NCBI GenBank assembly: GCA_965229305.1
Contig: CBDDIZ010000036.1
Coordinates: 62,001-126,000, forward strand
Direction of reading: 5' to 3'
Source of the DNA: JALHNI01 sp965229305
Lineage (GTDB): Bacteria > Acidobacteriota > Terriglobia > Bryobacterales > Bryobacteraceae
DNA length: 64,000 bases
Made by a program: the position numbers and the translations under genes. The notes below the pieces were generated by a model that saw nothing but the letters and a program-made list of their open reading frames with translations, did no database searches and was not told the origin of the DNA. Positions 51,832 through 64,000 of the stretch are shown in pieces. Numbering within the stretch: position 1 is the first letter of the stretch; the number at the start of each line of letters is the position of its first letter.

Positions 51832-53619
51832 TCAATAGGCGCGGACAAGTGCCTCTTGCGCCGCCGCACCGGAGCGCAGGCGGACGGTGACGTCGCTTTG
51901 CACTTTCACCTGAACGGCGTAGAGACCGGGGGCAGTCTGGCTCCAGCCCGAGCGAGTGACGGAGCCGCCAGCGATGCTCACTTGGGGCCAGGCGCCATCG
52001 ACGATGAGGCCTTGCGCGTCGACGACGCGGACGCCGAATTCGATGACAGAGCCGCGAGGGGCGGACTTGGGGAGTTCGATGGTGGTGATGGAGTCGGCGG
52101 CTTGGGCGGAGTCCGCGCGCCAGTAAGGAATGCGCAGATCCTGCGCGGCGCCTTCGCAGTGCACACCGAGATAGCCTTCGCCAGCGGCGCCGGGGTCGGT
52201 GACCTGAAGCGTGACGGGGGCGTCGGCGGTGAACTGGGTCGACGAAAGCGACGGCGCGGCGCCCTTGGCGTCGACGTTCACCGTGCAGATGCCCGCGGCG
52301 CCGGCCACCGGCTCAAAGGTGATGTCGAGCGTGCTGCCAGTGAACTTCAGCGCGGCCGGCTGGGCGACCATCGTGGCGGCTAGGGCATGGGCCGCTTCCA
52401 GCTTCCCCGCCCCGGCTTCGATGACGCGGAACGGCACGGCGGTGGCGGAGTTAATCAGCAACGAGCGATATTGCATAACGGTCAGGCCGGGGCGAGCCGC
52501 CTTAAGAATGGCGGCGGTGCCGGCGGCGATGGGGGCCGAGAGGCTGGTGCCCATCATCGGACGGTAACCGGTGGACCCGGCGCGCTGCAGCGTGTCAGCC
52601 GTGAAGAACTGGTCGCCGACGGCGAGAATTTCCGGCTTGAGTCCGGCGCCCAGATTGGGGCCGCGGCCGGAGAAGGAGGCCATGGCGCCGTCGCGGGCGG
52701 TGTGGGAACCCACCGTGATGGCGCGGGGCGCGGTGCCGGGGCTCGAAATCGAGTTCAAGCCCGGCCCCGCGTTGCCCGCGGCCACCACCACGATCACGCC
52801 CTGGTCGATGGCGCGCTCGAGAGCCTGGACGATGACGTCATCTTCCGGGCGGGGCGCGAAGCCCGTGCCGAGGCTGAGATTGATGACGTCCATGCCATCG
52901 GCGACGGCGTCGTCGATGGCTTTGAGGATGCCGGCCGAAGTGGCCTGAGCATCGTCGCCCATTACTTTGTAGTTGCCGAGATAAGCCGCCGGGGCCATGC
53001 CGGAGAAGCGGGAGCCGCCAGGGTTATCGTGCTGAATCCCGGCAGAGATCATCGCCGTGGCGGTGCCATGGCCGTAGTAATCACCCGCGTCGTTGCCGAA
53101 GGTGCGAGCGTTGAAGCGCTCATAGCTGCGAGCGACGATCACCTTGGCGCTGGTGTAGCGCTGGTTCTTGGCGGTGTCGACGCGGGGGTAGCCGTCGGGA
53201 GCCGTCAAGCCATCGGCGTTGAAGCCGGGGTGGGTGACGTCGATGCCGGTGTCGAGGATGCCGATCTTGATGCCGGCGCCGGCGTGCTCGCGGCCACCGA
53301 GAGTCTGCCAGAGCTGGGTGACGGCCTGGGTGTCTTCGACGACGTCCGCCGTCGGACGGTAGGTGACGATGGGGTGCAGGCGCTTCACCGAAGGATCGGT
53401 GGCGACGGCGTAGACGTCGGCGTCGTCGAGCTCGACGATGACTGCCGGAAGCGTGGCGCGGGTCACTTCCAGGACCTTCGCGCCACGGCGCGCCAAAGTA
53501 TGCGCAGCGTCGGCCGACGCTCCCCGACTCTTGCCGACTGGCACCATTTCCACGATGTACTGGGCGGCGCCCAGCGTCCAGGAAAGGCTCAGGAGAGAGA
53601 GGCAGAATCGGAGAAACAT
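51832..53619 (-). CDS. Secreted subtilisin-family (S8) serine protease
   Basis: 595 residues with a signal peptide (MFLRFCLSLLSLSWTLGAA). A short propeptide-like region (about 20-95, LARRGAKVLEVTRATLPAVIVEL) precedes the catalytic domain. The triad is IKIGILDTGIDVTHPGF (Asp near 128), YYGHGTATAMISAG (His near 185) and MMGTSLSAPIAAGTAAI (Ser near 355). The oxyanion Asn lies in VVVVAAGNAGPGLN. C-terminal beta-sandwich domains (about 425-595) resemble fibronectin-like modules used for binding. It acts outside the cell. The tandem motifs DVINLSLGTGF and RAITVGSHTARDG are standard for S8 enzymes. Confidence 0.94.
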   Translation of the reverse strand: MFLRFCLSLLSLSWTLGAAQYIVEMVPVGKSRGASADAAHTLARRGAKVLEVTRATLPAVIVELDDADVYAVATDPSVKRLHPIVTYRPTADVVEDTQAVTQLWQTLGGREHAGAGIKIGILDTGIDVTHPGFNADGLTAPDGYPRVDTAKNQRYTSAKVIVARSYERFNARTFGNDAGDYYGHGTATAMISAGIQHDNPGGSRFSGMAPAAYLGNYKVMGDDAQATSAGILKAIDDAVADGMDVINLSLGTGFAPRPEDDVIVQALERAIDQGVIVVVAAGNAGPGLNSISSPGTAPRAITVGSHTARDGAMASFSGRGPNLGAGLKPEILAVGDQFFTADTLQRAGSTGYRPMMGTSLSAPIAAGTAAILKAARPGLTVMQYRSLLINSATAVPFRVIEAGAGKLEAAHALAATMVAQPAALKFTGSTLDITFEPVAGAAGICTVNVDAKGAAPSLSSTQFTADAPVTLQVTDPGAAGEGYLGVHCEGAAQDLRIPYWRADSAQAADSITTIELPKSAPRGSVIEFGVRVVDAQGLIVDGAWPQVSIAGGSVTRSGWSQTAPGLYAVQVKVQSDVTVRLRSGAAAQEALVRAY

Positions 53620-53934
53620 CTGGCCTGATTCTCAGGCAAAACTCCTAGAACCCGAAGCCTTCTGAGTCCCTATACATGTCTAAACGGGGAGGTAAGTTGG
53701 GGATAGAAGGCGGCGGTTGGCAGTTGAAGGGGAAAAACGCGTTCGCCGTTATTCCTCAAGAAGTTCCAGGAACAAACCGTACGTAAGTTTCAGGGCGCGT
53801 GGTGCTGCGGTTTGATTTTCGGCCCATTTGGCGAGGTGGACGGCCAAGTCGGCGGCGGATGATCTGCTCCCTCCTCCTCCGAGGGGACTAGGGTGCAGGA
53901 ACCTCCGTCCCTGGTCCTCGTCTTCTGCTACCGT
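53620..53934. other. Gene-free stretch upstream of the TPP riboswitch
   Basis: About 315 bases between the divergent protease and thiC units. I see no convincing gene, RNA or repeat here. It must hold the promoters of both units; candidate hexamers are weak and I do not assign them. A short CTCCTCCTCC tract near 53868 is simple sequence. Confidence 0.5.
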
Positions 53935-54050
53935 TGAGGAAGGCCGAGGGGAGCCCCGCTAGGGGGCTGAGAGGCTGACGGCTTCGCAAGAGGCAACGCA
54001 GCGACCCATCGAACCTGATCCGGGTTATTCCGGCGAAGGGATAGGTCCCC
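53935..54050 (+). promoter_or_regulatory. TPP riboswitch (THI box) in front of thiC
   Basis: The thiamine pyrophosphate aptamer is recognisable by GGGGAGCCCC then GGGGGCTGAGAGG (P2/P3 with the CTGAGA motif), and by ACCCATCGAACCTGATCCGG, TTATTCCGGCGAAGGG (P4/P5 with GAACCTGAT and the CG(A)AGGG closing). The pyrimidine and pyrophosphate halves are in normal order. It should turn thiC off when TPP is abundant. Ends are estimated. Confidence 0.95.
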
Positions 54051-54060
54051 CATCCGCCCG

Positions 54061-54090
54061 GATCTCCAAATTCGACCGCTCTTGGAGATC
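54061..54090 (+). promoter_or_regulatory. SD-sequestering hairpin of the TPP riboswitch
   Basis: GATCTCCAA (54061-54069) and TTGGAGATC (54082-54090) are perfect 9-base arms. The GGAG at 54084-54087 is the thiC ribosome binding site and is buried in the stem, seven bases before ATG 54094. This fits translational control by the aptamer just upstream. Confidence 0.75.
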
Positions 54091-54093
54091 GAC

Positions 54094-55731
<1,638 letters not shown>

Positions 55732-55767
55732 TACCCCCGCCCGCCACGGGCTAGTGCCAATTTGAAA

Positions 55768-55812
55768 CGGACCACGCTGATTGTTTGAATCGCAAGCACT
55801 TAGCGTGGTCCG
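55768..55812 (+). repeat. Inverted repeat downstream of thiC
   Basis: CGGACCACGCT (55768-55778) and AGCGTGGTCCG (55802-55812) are perfect 11-base arms around a 23-base spacer. It lies 36 bases after the thiC stop and may act as a terminator, though a U-tract is lacking. The window holds no second copy that I saw. Confidence 0.5.
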
Positions 55813-55905
55813 CTCATACTCCGGACACTTACGTACTAGGGTGATTTTTCCCTATTCCCAGTCTGCACAAAACGCTTAGAACCGCCGAGTAACTCCTGAG
55901 GCTAC

Positions 55906-59460
<3,555 letters not shown>

Positions 59461-59493
59461 GACCCCGTCAGAATGCTACGCTAAACGCGTCGC

Positions 59494-60447
59494 ATGTCCG
59501 TTGAGAAATTGTTCGACGTGGTCGGCGTTGGTCTAAACGCCACCGATACCCTGATCCTCCTGGACCGCTTTCCCGCTTACGCCGGAAAGGTCCCGTTTAC
59601 CCGTGAAGTTCTCTCGCCCGGTGGGCAGGTAGCCAGCGCCATGGTGTGCTGCGCGCGGCTCGGCCTGCGCGTCAAGTACATCGGCACCTGCGGCGACGAC
59701 GAGCGCGGCCGCGTTCAGATGGATAGCCTGCGGGATAGCGGCATCGACATCTCGGATGTGGAAGTCCGGCAGAACTGTCCGAATCAGACGGCTTACATCC
59801 TGATTGACCAATCCACCGGCGAACGCACCGTGCTCTGGCGGCGTGAAGAGTGTCTGGCGCTGACGCCGGAGACGATCACGCCGGAGAAGATCACCTCGGC
59901 GCGGCTGCTCCACATCGACGGACACGATACGCCGGCGGTGGCGCGCGCAGCCGAAATTGCGCGGGCCAACGGCATTCCGGTGACGATCGACATCGATACC
60001 GTCTACCACGGCTTTGACCGCGTGCTGCAGCACGTGGATTACTTGGTGACCAGTTCCGAGTTCCCGGTGCAGTGGACCGGCCAATCCGACCCGTTGAAGG
60101 CCCTCGCGACGATTCAGAACGAGTTCAAGCTGCCGGTGGCGGCAATGACGTTGGGCGCGCAGGGGTCCCTGGCCCGGCTCGATGGCAAGTTTTACTATTC
60201 GCCGGCCTACGTGGTGAACTGCACGGACACCACCGGCGCGGGCGACATCTTCCACGGCGCGTTTTGCTATGCCGTGCTGCAAGGTCTGCCGATCAAAGAG
60301 GCGCTCGATCTCTCGAACGCTCTGGCGGCGCTCAACTGCACCGCGCTCGGCGCGCGCGGTAAGCTCGCCACGCTCGACGAGGCGAAAGCGCTGATGGGCC
60401 GGGCCGAACGCCGCATCAACGCGGACTACGCCCGGGTTTCGGCATGA
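59494..60447 (+). CDS. PfkB-family carbohydrate kinase (ribokinase-like)
   Basis: 317 residues. The N-terminus DVVGVGLNATDTLILLDRFPAYAGKVP and SPGGQVASAMVCCARLGLRVKYIGTCGDDERG match ribokinase-type enzymes, with the family GG motif. The C-terminal signature VNCTDTTGAGDIFHGAFCYAVLQG carries the catalytic Asp and anion hole. The substrate is not evident; sugars or nucleosides are usual. The stop overlaps the rhomboid start by four bases. Confidence 0.92.
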   Translation: MSVEKLFDVVGVGLNATDTLILLDRFPAYAGKVPFTREVLSPGGQVASAMVCCARLGLRVKYIGTCGDDERGRVQMDSLRDSGIDISDVEVRQNCPNQTAYILIDQSTGERTVLWRREECLALTPETITPEKITSARLLHIDGHDTPAVARAAEIARANGIPVTIDIDTVYHGFDRVLQHVDYLVTSSEFPVQWTGQSDPLKALATIQNEFKLPVAAMTLGAQGSLARLDGKFYYSPAYVVNCTDTTGAGDIFHGAFCYAVLQGLPIKEALDLSNALAALNCTALGARGKLATLDEAKALMGRAERRINADYARVSA

Positions 60448-61112
60448 TCCCACTTCGCGATTCGATTCCCTCGCGAACCACTCCGCTGGTGACGCTGGGC
60501 ATCATTGCGATCAATGTCCTGGTTTTCGTCCATCAACTCACCCTGCCCGATCTCGAGCTGGACCATTTCATCCGGCACTACGCGGTGATCCCCGCGCGCC
60601 TGCAACTGCGCGACCTGATCACGTCGATGTTTCTGCACGGCGGCTTCATGCACCTGATCGGCAACATGTGGTTCCTTTGGATCTACGGCGACAATGTGGA
60701 GGACGTGCTGGGCCGCGCCAAGTATCTGTTCCTTTACCTCGCCTCGGGCATCGCCGGCTCCCTGGTGCAAATCGCCGCTGACCCCAACACCACGATCCCC
60801 AACATCGGCGCCAGCGGCGCCATCGCCGGCGTGATGGGCGCCTATCTGCTAAAGTTCCCGCACGCGCGCATCCTCACGCTGATTCCGCTGTTCGTCTTCT
60901 TCTTCACGCAGGAACTGCCCGCCTATCTGATCCTCGTCTACTGGTTCGTCCTGCAATTCTTCTCGGGCGTCGGTTCGCTCGCCGAGAGTTCGTCGCAGAG
61001 CGGCGGCGTCGCGTTCTTCGCGCATGTCGGCGGCTTCGTGACCGGCTTGGTCCTGATGAAACTGCTGCCCTCGCACGACCCTTATTGGCGCCGCGGCGAA
61101 CTCCGTTGGTAA
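60444..61112 (+). CDS. Rhomboid-family intramembrane serine protease
   Basis: 222 residues with about six to seven transmembrane helices. The oxyanion-region motif is LHGGFMHLIGNMWFLWIYG, the catalytic Ser lies in NIGASGAIAGVMGAYL, and the catalytic His in FAHVGGFVTGLVLMK. The conserved L1 loop with WR-like residues is present in reduced form. It cleaves substrates inside the membrane. It is read through from the kinase gene (ATGA overlap) and is followed after two bases by the BshB-like gene. Confidence 0.93.
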   Translation: MIPLRDSIPSRTTPLVTLGIIAINVLVFVHQLTLPDLELDHFIRHYAVIPARLQLRDLITSMFLHGGFMHLIGNMWFLWIYGDNVEDVLGRAKYLFLYLASGIAGSLVQIAADPNTTIPNIGASGAIAGVMGAYLLKFPHARILTLIPLFVFFFTQELPAYLILVYWFVLQFFSGVGSLAESSSQSGGVAFFAHVGGFVTGLVLMKLLPSHDPYWRRGELRW

Positions 61113-61114
61113 AC

Positions 61115-61810
61115 ATGAACCTGCACCTTCCCAGTAACTATCAGGACCCCGTCCCGCAAATCGACCTCCTGGTGCTTTGCGCGCATCCCGGCGACGCCGA
61201 GCAGACCGCCGGCGGCACGCTCGTCAAGCTCGCCGAACTCGGCTACCGCACCGGTGTGCTGGACCTCACGCCTGGCGATGTGACGCGCGCTAAGAAGCCG
61301 GAAGTGCTCTTCGACCAAGCCACCGCCGCTGCTGCGCCATTGCTGCTCAAGTGGCGCGGCAACCTGCACTATCCCGATGGCCGCGTGGAGAATTCCCTGC
61401 CCGGCCGCATGACCGTCGCCGGCGAGATCCGCCGACTGCAGCCGCGGCTCGTCGTGGTGCCTTACTGGCACGCCGAGCATCCCGATCATGGCGCCACCTG
61501 CGAGATGGCCGAACAAGCTTGCGTGCTGGCCGGCCTGCAGGGTCTCGATGCCGAGACGCCCGCGCATCGGCCGGAGCGCGTCTTTCACGCGAGCCTCTAC
61601 ACGACCGTCGCGCCGACATTCGTCATCGACATCACCGCCCAGTTCGAGCGCAAGGTCGCCGCCCTCGAGTGCTATGCGCCGGCCGACGCGGCCGCGCAGC
61701 GCGATCGCCTGCACTCGCAGGCTCGCTTTTACGGCGACATGATCGGCGCGCGTTATGGCGAGCCGTTCGTTTCGCGCACGCCGCTGCGCCTCTCCGATCC
61801 TCTCGCGTAA
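61115..61810 (+). CDS. bshB1: BshB1-like PIG-L family deacetylase
   Basis: 231 residues from the ATG at 61115. The PIG-L core reads LLVLCAHPGDAEQTAGGTLVKLAELGYRTGVLDLTPGD, then LHYPDGRVENS, RLQPRLVVVPYWHAEHPDHGATCEMAEQACVLAGL. His and Asp metal ligands remain (AHP-x-D, HPDH), but the usual AHPDDAE is AHPGDAE, so the Asp that acts as general base in studied relatives is Gly. BshB1 deacetylates N-acetylglucosaminyl-malate in bacillithiol synthesis. The symbol follows overall resemblance; activity is uncertain because of the change. Confidence 0.85.
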   Translation: MNLHLPSNYQDPVPQIDLLVLCAHPGDAEQTAGGTLVKLAELGYRTGVLDLTPGDVTRAKKPEVLFDQATAAAAPLLLKWRGNLHYPDGRVENSLPGRMTVAGEIRRLQPRLVVVPYWHAEHPDHGATCEMAEQACVLAGLQGLDAETPAHRPERVFHASLYTTVAPTFVIDITAQFERKVAALECYAPADAAAQRDRLHSQARFYGDMIGARYGEPFVSRTPLRLSDPLA

Positions 61811-61816
61811 ATTTCC

Positions 61817-62956
61817 ATGGACCCGATCCTCGCCCACGTTCAAGCCCAGCAACCGGCTCTGGTTGCCTTCCTGCGGCAGTTGGTGGAGTGTGAGTCACCG
61901 AGCGACGATGCCGCGGCAGTGAACCGCTGCGCCGACCTGTTTGCGGACTCGGTGGCCGACATCGCCAAGGTGAAGTCATTCGCCGGCGGCCGCTACGGCA
62001 AGCATCTGCTCTGCGACTTCGCCCTGCCCGGCAAGCGCAAGGAAGGGCTCGTGCTCGGCCTGGGCCATACGGACACCGTTTATCCGCTGGGCATTCTGCA
62101 GCAGATGCCGTGGCGCGAGGCGGAAGGACGCTACTGGGGGCCGGGCGTGCTCGACATGAAGGCAGGCCTCGCTTTCTTTGTCTTCGCGGTGCGCACGTTG
62201 CGTGCCCTGCAGATTCCCGTACGCCGCTCCGTCAAGCTTTTGCTGGTGTCCGAAGAAGAAGTGGGCAGTCCGTCGTCACGGCCGTTGACCGAAAAGACCG
62301 CGGCGGGCGCCCAAGCCGTGCTGGTGCTCGAACCAGGCACCGGGCTCGAGGGCAAGCTCAAGACGGCGCGCAAAGGCATCGGCCGCTACCACGTCACCAT
62401 CACCGGCCACGCGGCGCACGCCGGCGTCGACTTTGCGCAAGGCGCCAGCGCCATCGTCGAACTGGCGCATCAGTTGCAACGGATCGCGGCGTTCACCGAT
62501 CTCGCGCGTGGCACCACGGTCAACCCCGGCGTGATTCACGGGGGCACGCGGAGCAATGTGATTGCCGCGGAGGCGGGCGCCGAGGTCGATGTGCGCGTGG
62601 TGCGTCTGCGCGATTTCGACAAGCTCGATCGCCGGCTGCGGACGCTCAAGCCGGTGAACCGCCGTTGCCAAATCACGATCACCGGCGGCTTGAATCGTCC
62701 GCCGATGGAGCGCACGCGAGCCATTGCGGAGTTGTTTGCGCAAGCGAAGAAACTAGCACGCGAACTGGGTGTGGAGGTGGACGAATCGTCCACGGGCGGC
62801 GGCTCCGATGGCAACTTCACGGCCGCGCTCGGTGTGCCCACGCTGGACGGCTTGGGCGCCGTCGGTGCCGGCGCGCATGCGCCACACGAGAGCATTCTGA
62901 TCGACCGCATCGCCGATCGCACCGCCCTGCTTGCCAAGCTGCTGAGCACGCTCTAA
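61817..62956 (+). CDS. M20-family metallopeptidase (carboxypeptidase G2-like)
   Basis: 379 residues, cytosolic with no signal peptide. Metal ligands are GLGHTDTVYPLG (His, Asp), GPGVLDMKAGLAFF (Asp), LLVSEEEVGSPSSRPL (Glu-Glu) and the C-terminal AGAHAPHESILIDR (His). The dimerisation domain holds RYHVTITGHAAHAGVDFAQGASAIVELAHQL. The nearest type is glutamate carboxypeptidase (CPG2), which removes C-terminal glutamate; other amide substrates are possible. It follows the BshB1-like gene by six bases. Confidence 0.92.
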   Translation: MDPILAHVQAQQPALVAFLRQLVECESPSDDAAAVNRCADLFADSVADIAKVKSFAGGRYGKHLLCDFALPGKRKEGLVLGLGHTDTVYPLGILQQMPWREAEGRYWGPGVLDMKAGLAFFVFAVRTLRALQIPVRRSVKLLLVSEEEVGSPSSRPLTEKTAAGAQAVLVLEPGTGLEGKLKTARKGIGRYHVTITGHAAHAGVDFAQGASAIVELAHQLQRIAAFTDLARGTTVNPGVIHGGTRSNVIAAEAGAEVDVRVVRLRDFDKLDRRLRTLKPVNRRCQITITGGLNRPPMERTRAIAELFAQAKKLARELGVEVDESSTGGGSDGNFTAALGVPTLDGLGAVGAGAHAPHESILIDRIADRTALLAKLLSTL

Positions 62957-62989
62957 ATCGTTCCCCAAAACGCGCGCAACTGTGACAAC

Positions 62990-63403
62990 ATGGTTCGCGT
63001 GAAAAATTCGTCAACCCCGTCGCTTCCTCGCCGGCGCACGCTGGCCGCCCTCCTGGCGCTGGGAGCTCTTCCCGCCAGCGCGGCCGGCAAGCCCATTCAA
63101 CTCGAAGTGGATCTCACGGTGGACCCGGCCAAGGAAAAGGAGATGCTCAAGAACTTTGAGTCGATCTTCAAGCCGGCGGCCGCCAAGCAAAATGGCTATG
63201 TCGATGTGAAGCTGCTCAAGCTGCGGAGCACGCTGGCCGGCAAGGCTCCGGCGGGAGTGAACTATCGCTTTTGCCTGATCTATCAGAGCGAGGAGTTACG
63301 TCAGAAGTGGGTGGCCTCGGACATTCATCAGCAGGTGTGGCCCACCATCGAAAAGACGCTGGTGCATAAAAACTACAACGTGCTCCTGTTCGACATCGCC
63401 TAG
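62990..63403 (+). CDS. Exported antibiotic-biosynthesis-monooxygenase-like (ferredoxin-like fold) protein
   Basis: 137 residues. The N-terminus has a signal-like sequence with RRRTLAALLALGALPASAA, close to twin-arginine form. The mature part (IQLEVDLTVDPAKEKEMLKNFESIFKPAAAKQNGYVDVKLLKL, then VNYRFCLIYQSEELRQKWVASDIHQQVWPTIEKTL) follows the alpha/beta ferredoxin-like pattern of ABM/Dabb proteins. Active residues are not clear. It lies ten bases before the cupin gene, so they are likely co-transcribed. Confidence 0.78.
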   Translation: MVRVKNSSTPSLPRRRTLAALLALGALPASAAGKPIQLEVDLTVDPAKEKEMLKNFESIFKPAAAKQNGYVDVKLLKLRSTLAGKAPAGVNYRFCLIYQSEELRQKWVASDIHQQVWPTIEKTLVHKNYNVLLFDIA

Positions 63404-63412
63404 GAGGCCCCA

Positions 63413-64000
63413 ATGAAGTACCTGGTTGTGCTTCTGCTGCTGGCGCCCCTGGTGGCGCGCCAACCGTTAGCCCAGCGCATCGCGCATACGGATCCGTCGA
63501 AGTACCGCACGGCGAAGTCCGTGCATGGCGGAGCCGGCGAACTGAAGTATATGGGGCTGTTCGACGGGCACACCCTCGACACCAACTTATTCTTTTTGCA
63601 CCGCGGCGTGATTCAGCCGAAGAGCGGCATCGGCGCGCACTTCCACAATCAGTGCGAAGAGATGTTCGTGATCTTCGATGGCGAAGCGCAGTTCACCATC
63701 GATGGCCGCACGTCGCTGGTCAAGGGGCCGGCCGGCGCTCCCTGCCGCATGGGTCATTCGCACGCCATTTACAACCCCACGGATAAGCCGGTGGAGTGGA
63801 TGAACATCAACGTCTCGGCGATGAAGAATACCTATGACGCTTTCGATCTGGGCGATCCGCGCGTGGATGTAGCGCTCGATCCGATCCCGGTCTTCATGAC
63901 CATGCGGCTCGATCAAGCCTTACTGAAGACGGTGCAGAACATGGGCGGCCAATACCGAAGGGCCCTCGAACCTTCGGTATTCACAAGTCCGTGGGCCTAT
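63413..64000 (+). CDS. Exported cupin-domain protein, cut by window end
   Basis: Partial gene: 196 codons from the ATG at 63413 to the last base, open to the end. AGGAGG lies five bases before the start. A signal peptide (LVVLLLLAPLVARQPLAQ) is followed by a single cupin_2 fold. The first motif is IGAHFHNQCEEMFVIFDGEAQFTIDG, with the HxH...E metal set. The second is GAPCRMGHSHAIYNPTDKPVEWMNINVS. It probably binds a metal and small ligand in the periplasm. Neighbouring ABM-like gene suggests a paired role. Gene function unknown. Confidence 0.85.
   Translation, partial: MKYLVVLLLLAPLVARQPLAQRIAHTDPSKYRTAKSVHGGAGELKYMGLFDGHTLDTNLFFLHRGVIQPKSGIGAHFHNQCEEMFVIFDGEAQFTIDGRTSLVKGPAGAPCRMGHSHAIYNPTDKPVEWMNINVSAMKNTYDAFDLGDPRVDVALDPIPVFMTMRLDQALLKTVQNMGGQYRRALEPSVFTSPWAY

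Noticed and set aside
51856..53628. Long + strand open frames opposite the S8 protease
   Set aside because: Shadows of a GC-rich gene with a complete Asp-His-Ser triad on the minus strand.
53865..53885. CTCCTCC repeat tract
   Set aside because: Simple sequence of a few units with no sign of function.

Overview
The window looks like a chromosomal segment of a high-GC member of the Acidobacteriota, most likely the Bryobacterales/Solibacteraceae. This is inferred from gene content, not from a marker-gene phylogeny. The signs are a PadR regulator translationally coupled to an ADOP-type MacB-like permease, an Oar-like TonB-dependent receptor with a carboxypeptidase-regulatory N-terminus, two secreted haem-motif gene sets (DUF1592/DUF1552/sulfatase and PSD1/DUF1501), a periplasmic-propeller hybrid histidine kinase, a BshB1-like deacetylase, and a tmRNA tag reading ANTQFAYAA.

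Layout. 1-2322: minus-strand permease (cut by the window edge), its PadR regulator, a small membrane protein and a small Cys-rich protein. 2409-6381: BCS1-like AAA ATPase, secreted hypothetical proteins and a GerW/YtfJ-family protein. 6468-10369: zinc alcohol dehydrogenase, MFS exporter with a Spy-like periplasmic protein, transglutaminase-like protein. 10462-15291: a tight + strand cassette of exported DUF1592 protein, DUF1552 protein and sulfatase. 15300-17640: a lower-GC DUF2075 nuclease-helicase directly beside the tmRNA gene. 17659-23005: esterase, BON protein, pseudouridine synthase, HAD phosphatase and a two-subunit chromate transporter. 23011-27127: the classic SRP RNA-dnaX-ybaB-recR block followed by a type II NADH dehydrogenase. 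27137-31367: membrane glycosyltransferase, then a GMC oxidoreductase coupled to a five-haem cytochrome.

31364-50548 is the centrepiece: a reductive pyrimidine (uracil/thymine) catabolism locus. A MerR-XRE-cupin fusion regulator and a class III aminotransferase lie on the minus strand. Divergently, a roughly 16.6-kb + strand run encodes PSD1 and DUF1501 exported proteins, PreT and PreA (dihydropyrimidine dehydrogenase), an NCS1 nucleobase transporter, a TonB-dependent receptor, an exported amidohydrolase, dihydropyrimidinase, an N-carbamoyl-beta-alanine amidohydrolase and a CoA-acylating semialdehyde dehydrogenase, ending at a strong hairpin terminator. Together these would carry a pyrimidine across both membranes, reduce and open the ring, release beta-alanine, transaminate it, and convert the semialdehyde to an acyl-CoA. 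Two near-identical divergent promoters and an operator-like dyad separate the two arms.

50567-55731: tRNA-Glu, a KDG-kinase-like gene, a subtilisin-type protease, then thiC under a TPP riboswitch whose downstream hairpin covers the ribosome binding site. 55906-64000: hybrid histidine kinase, PfkB-type kinase, rhomboid protease, BshB1-like deacetylase, M20 peptidase, an ABM-like exported protein and a cupin protein cut by the window end. No CRISPR array, insertion sequence, transposase or integrase was seen.
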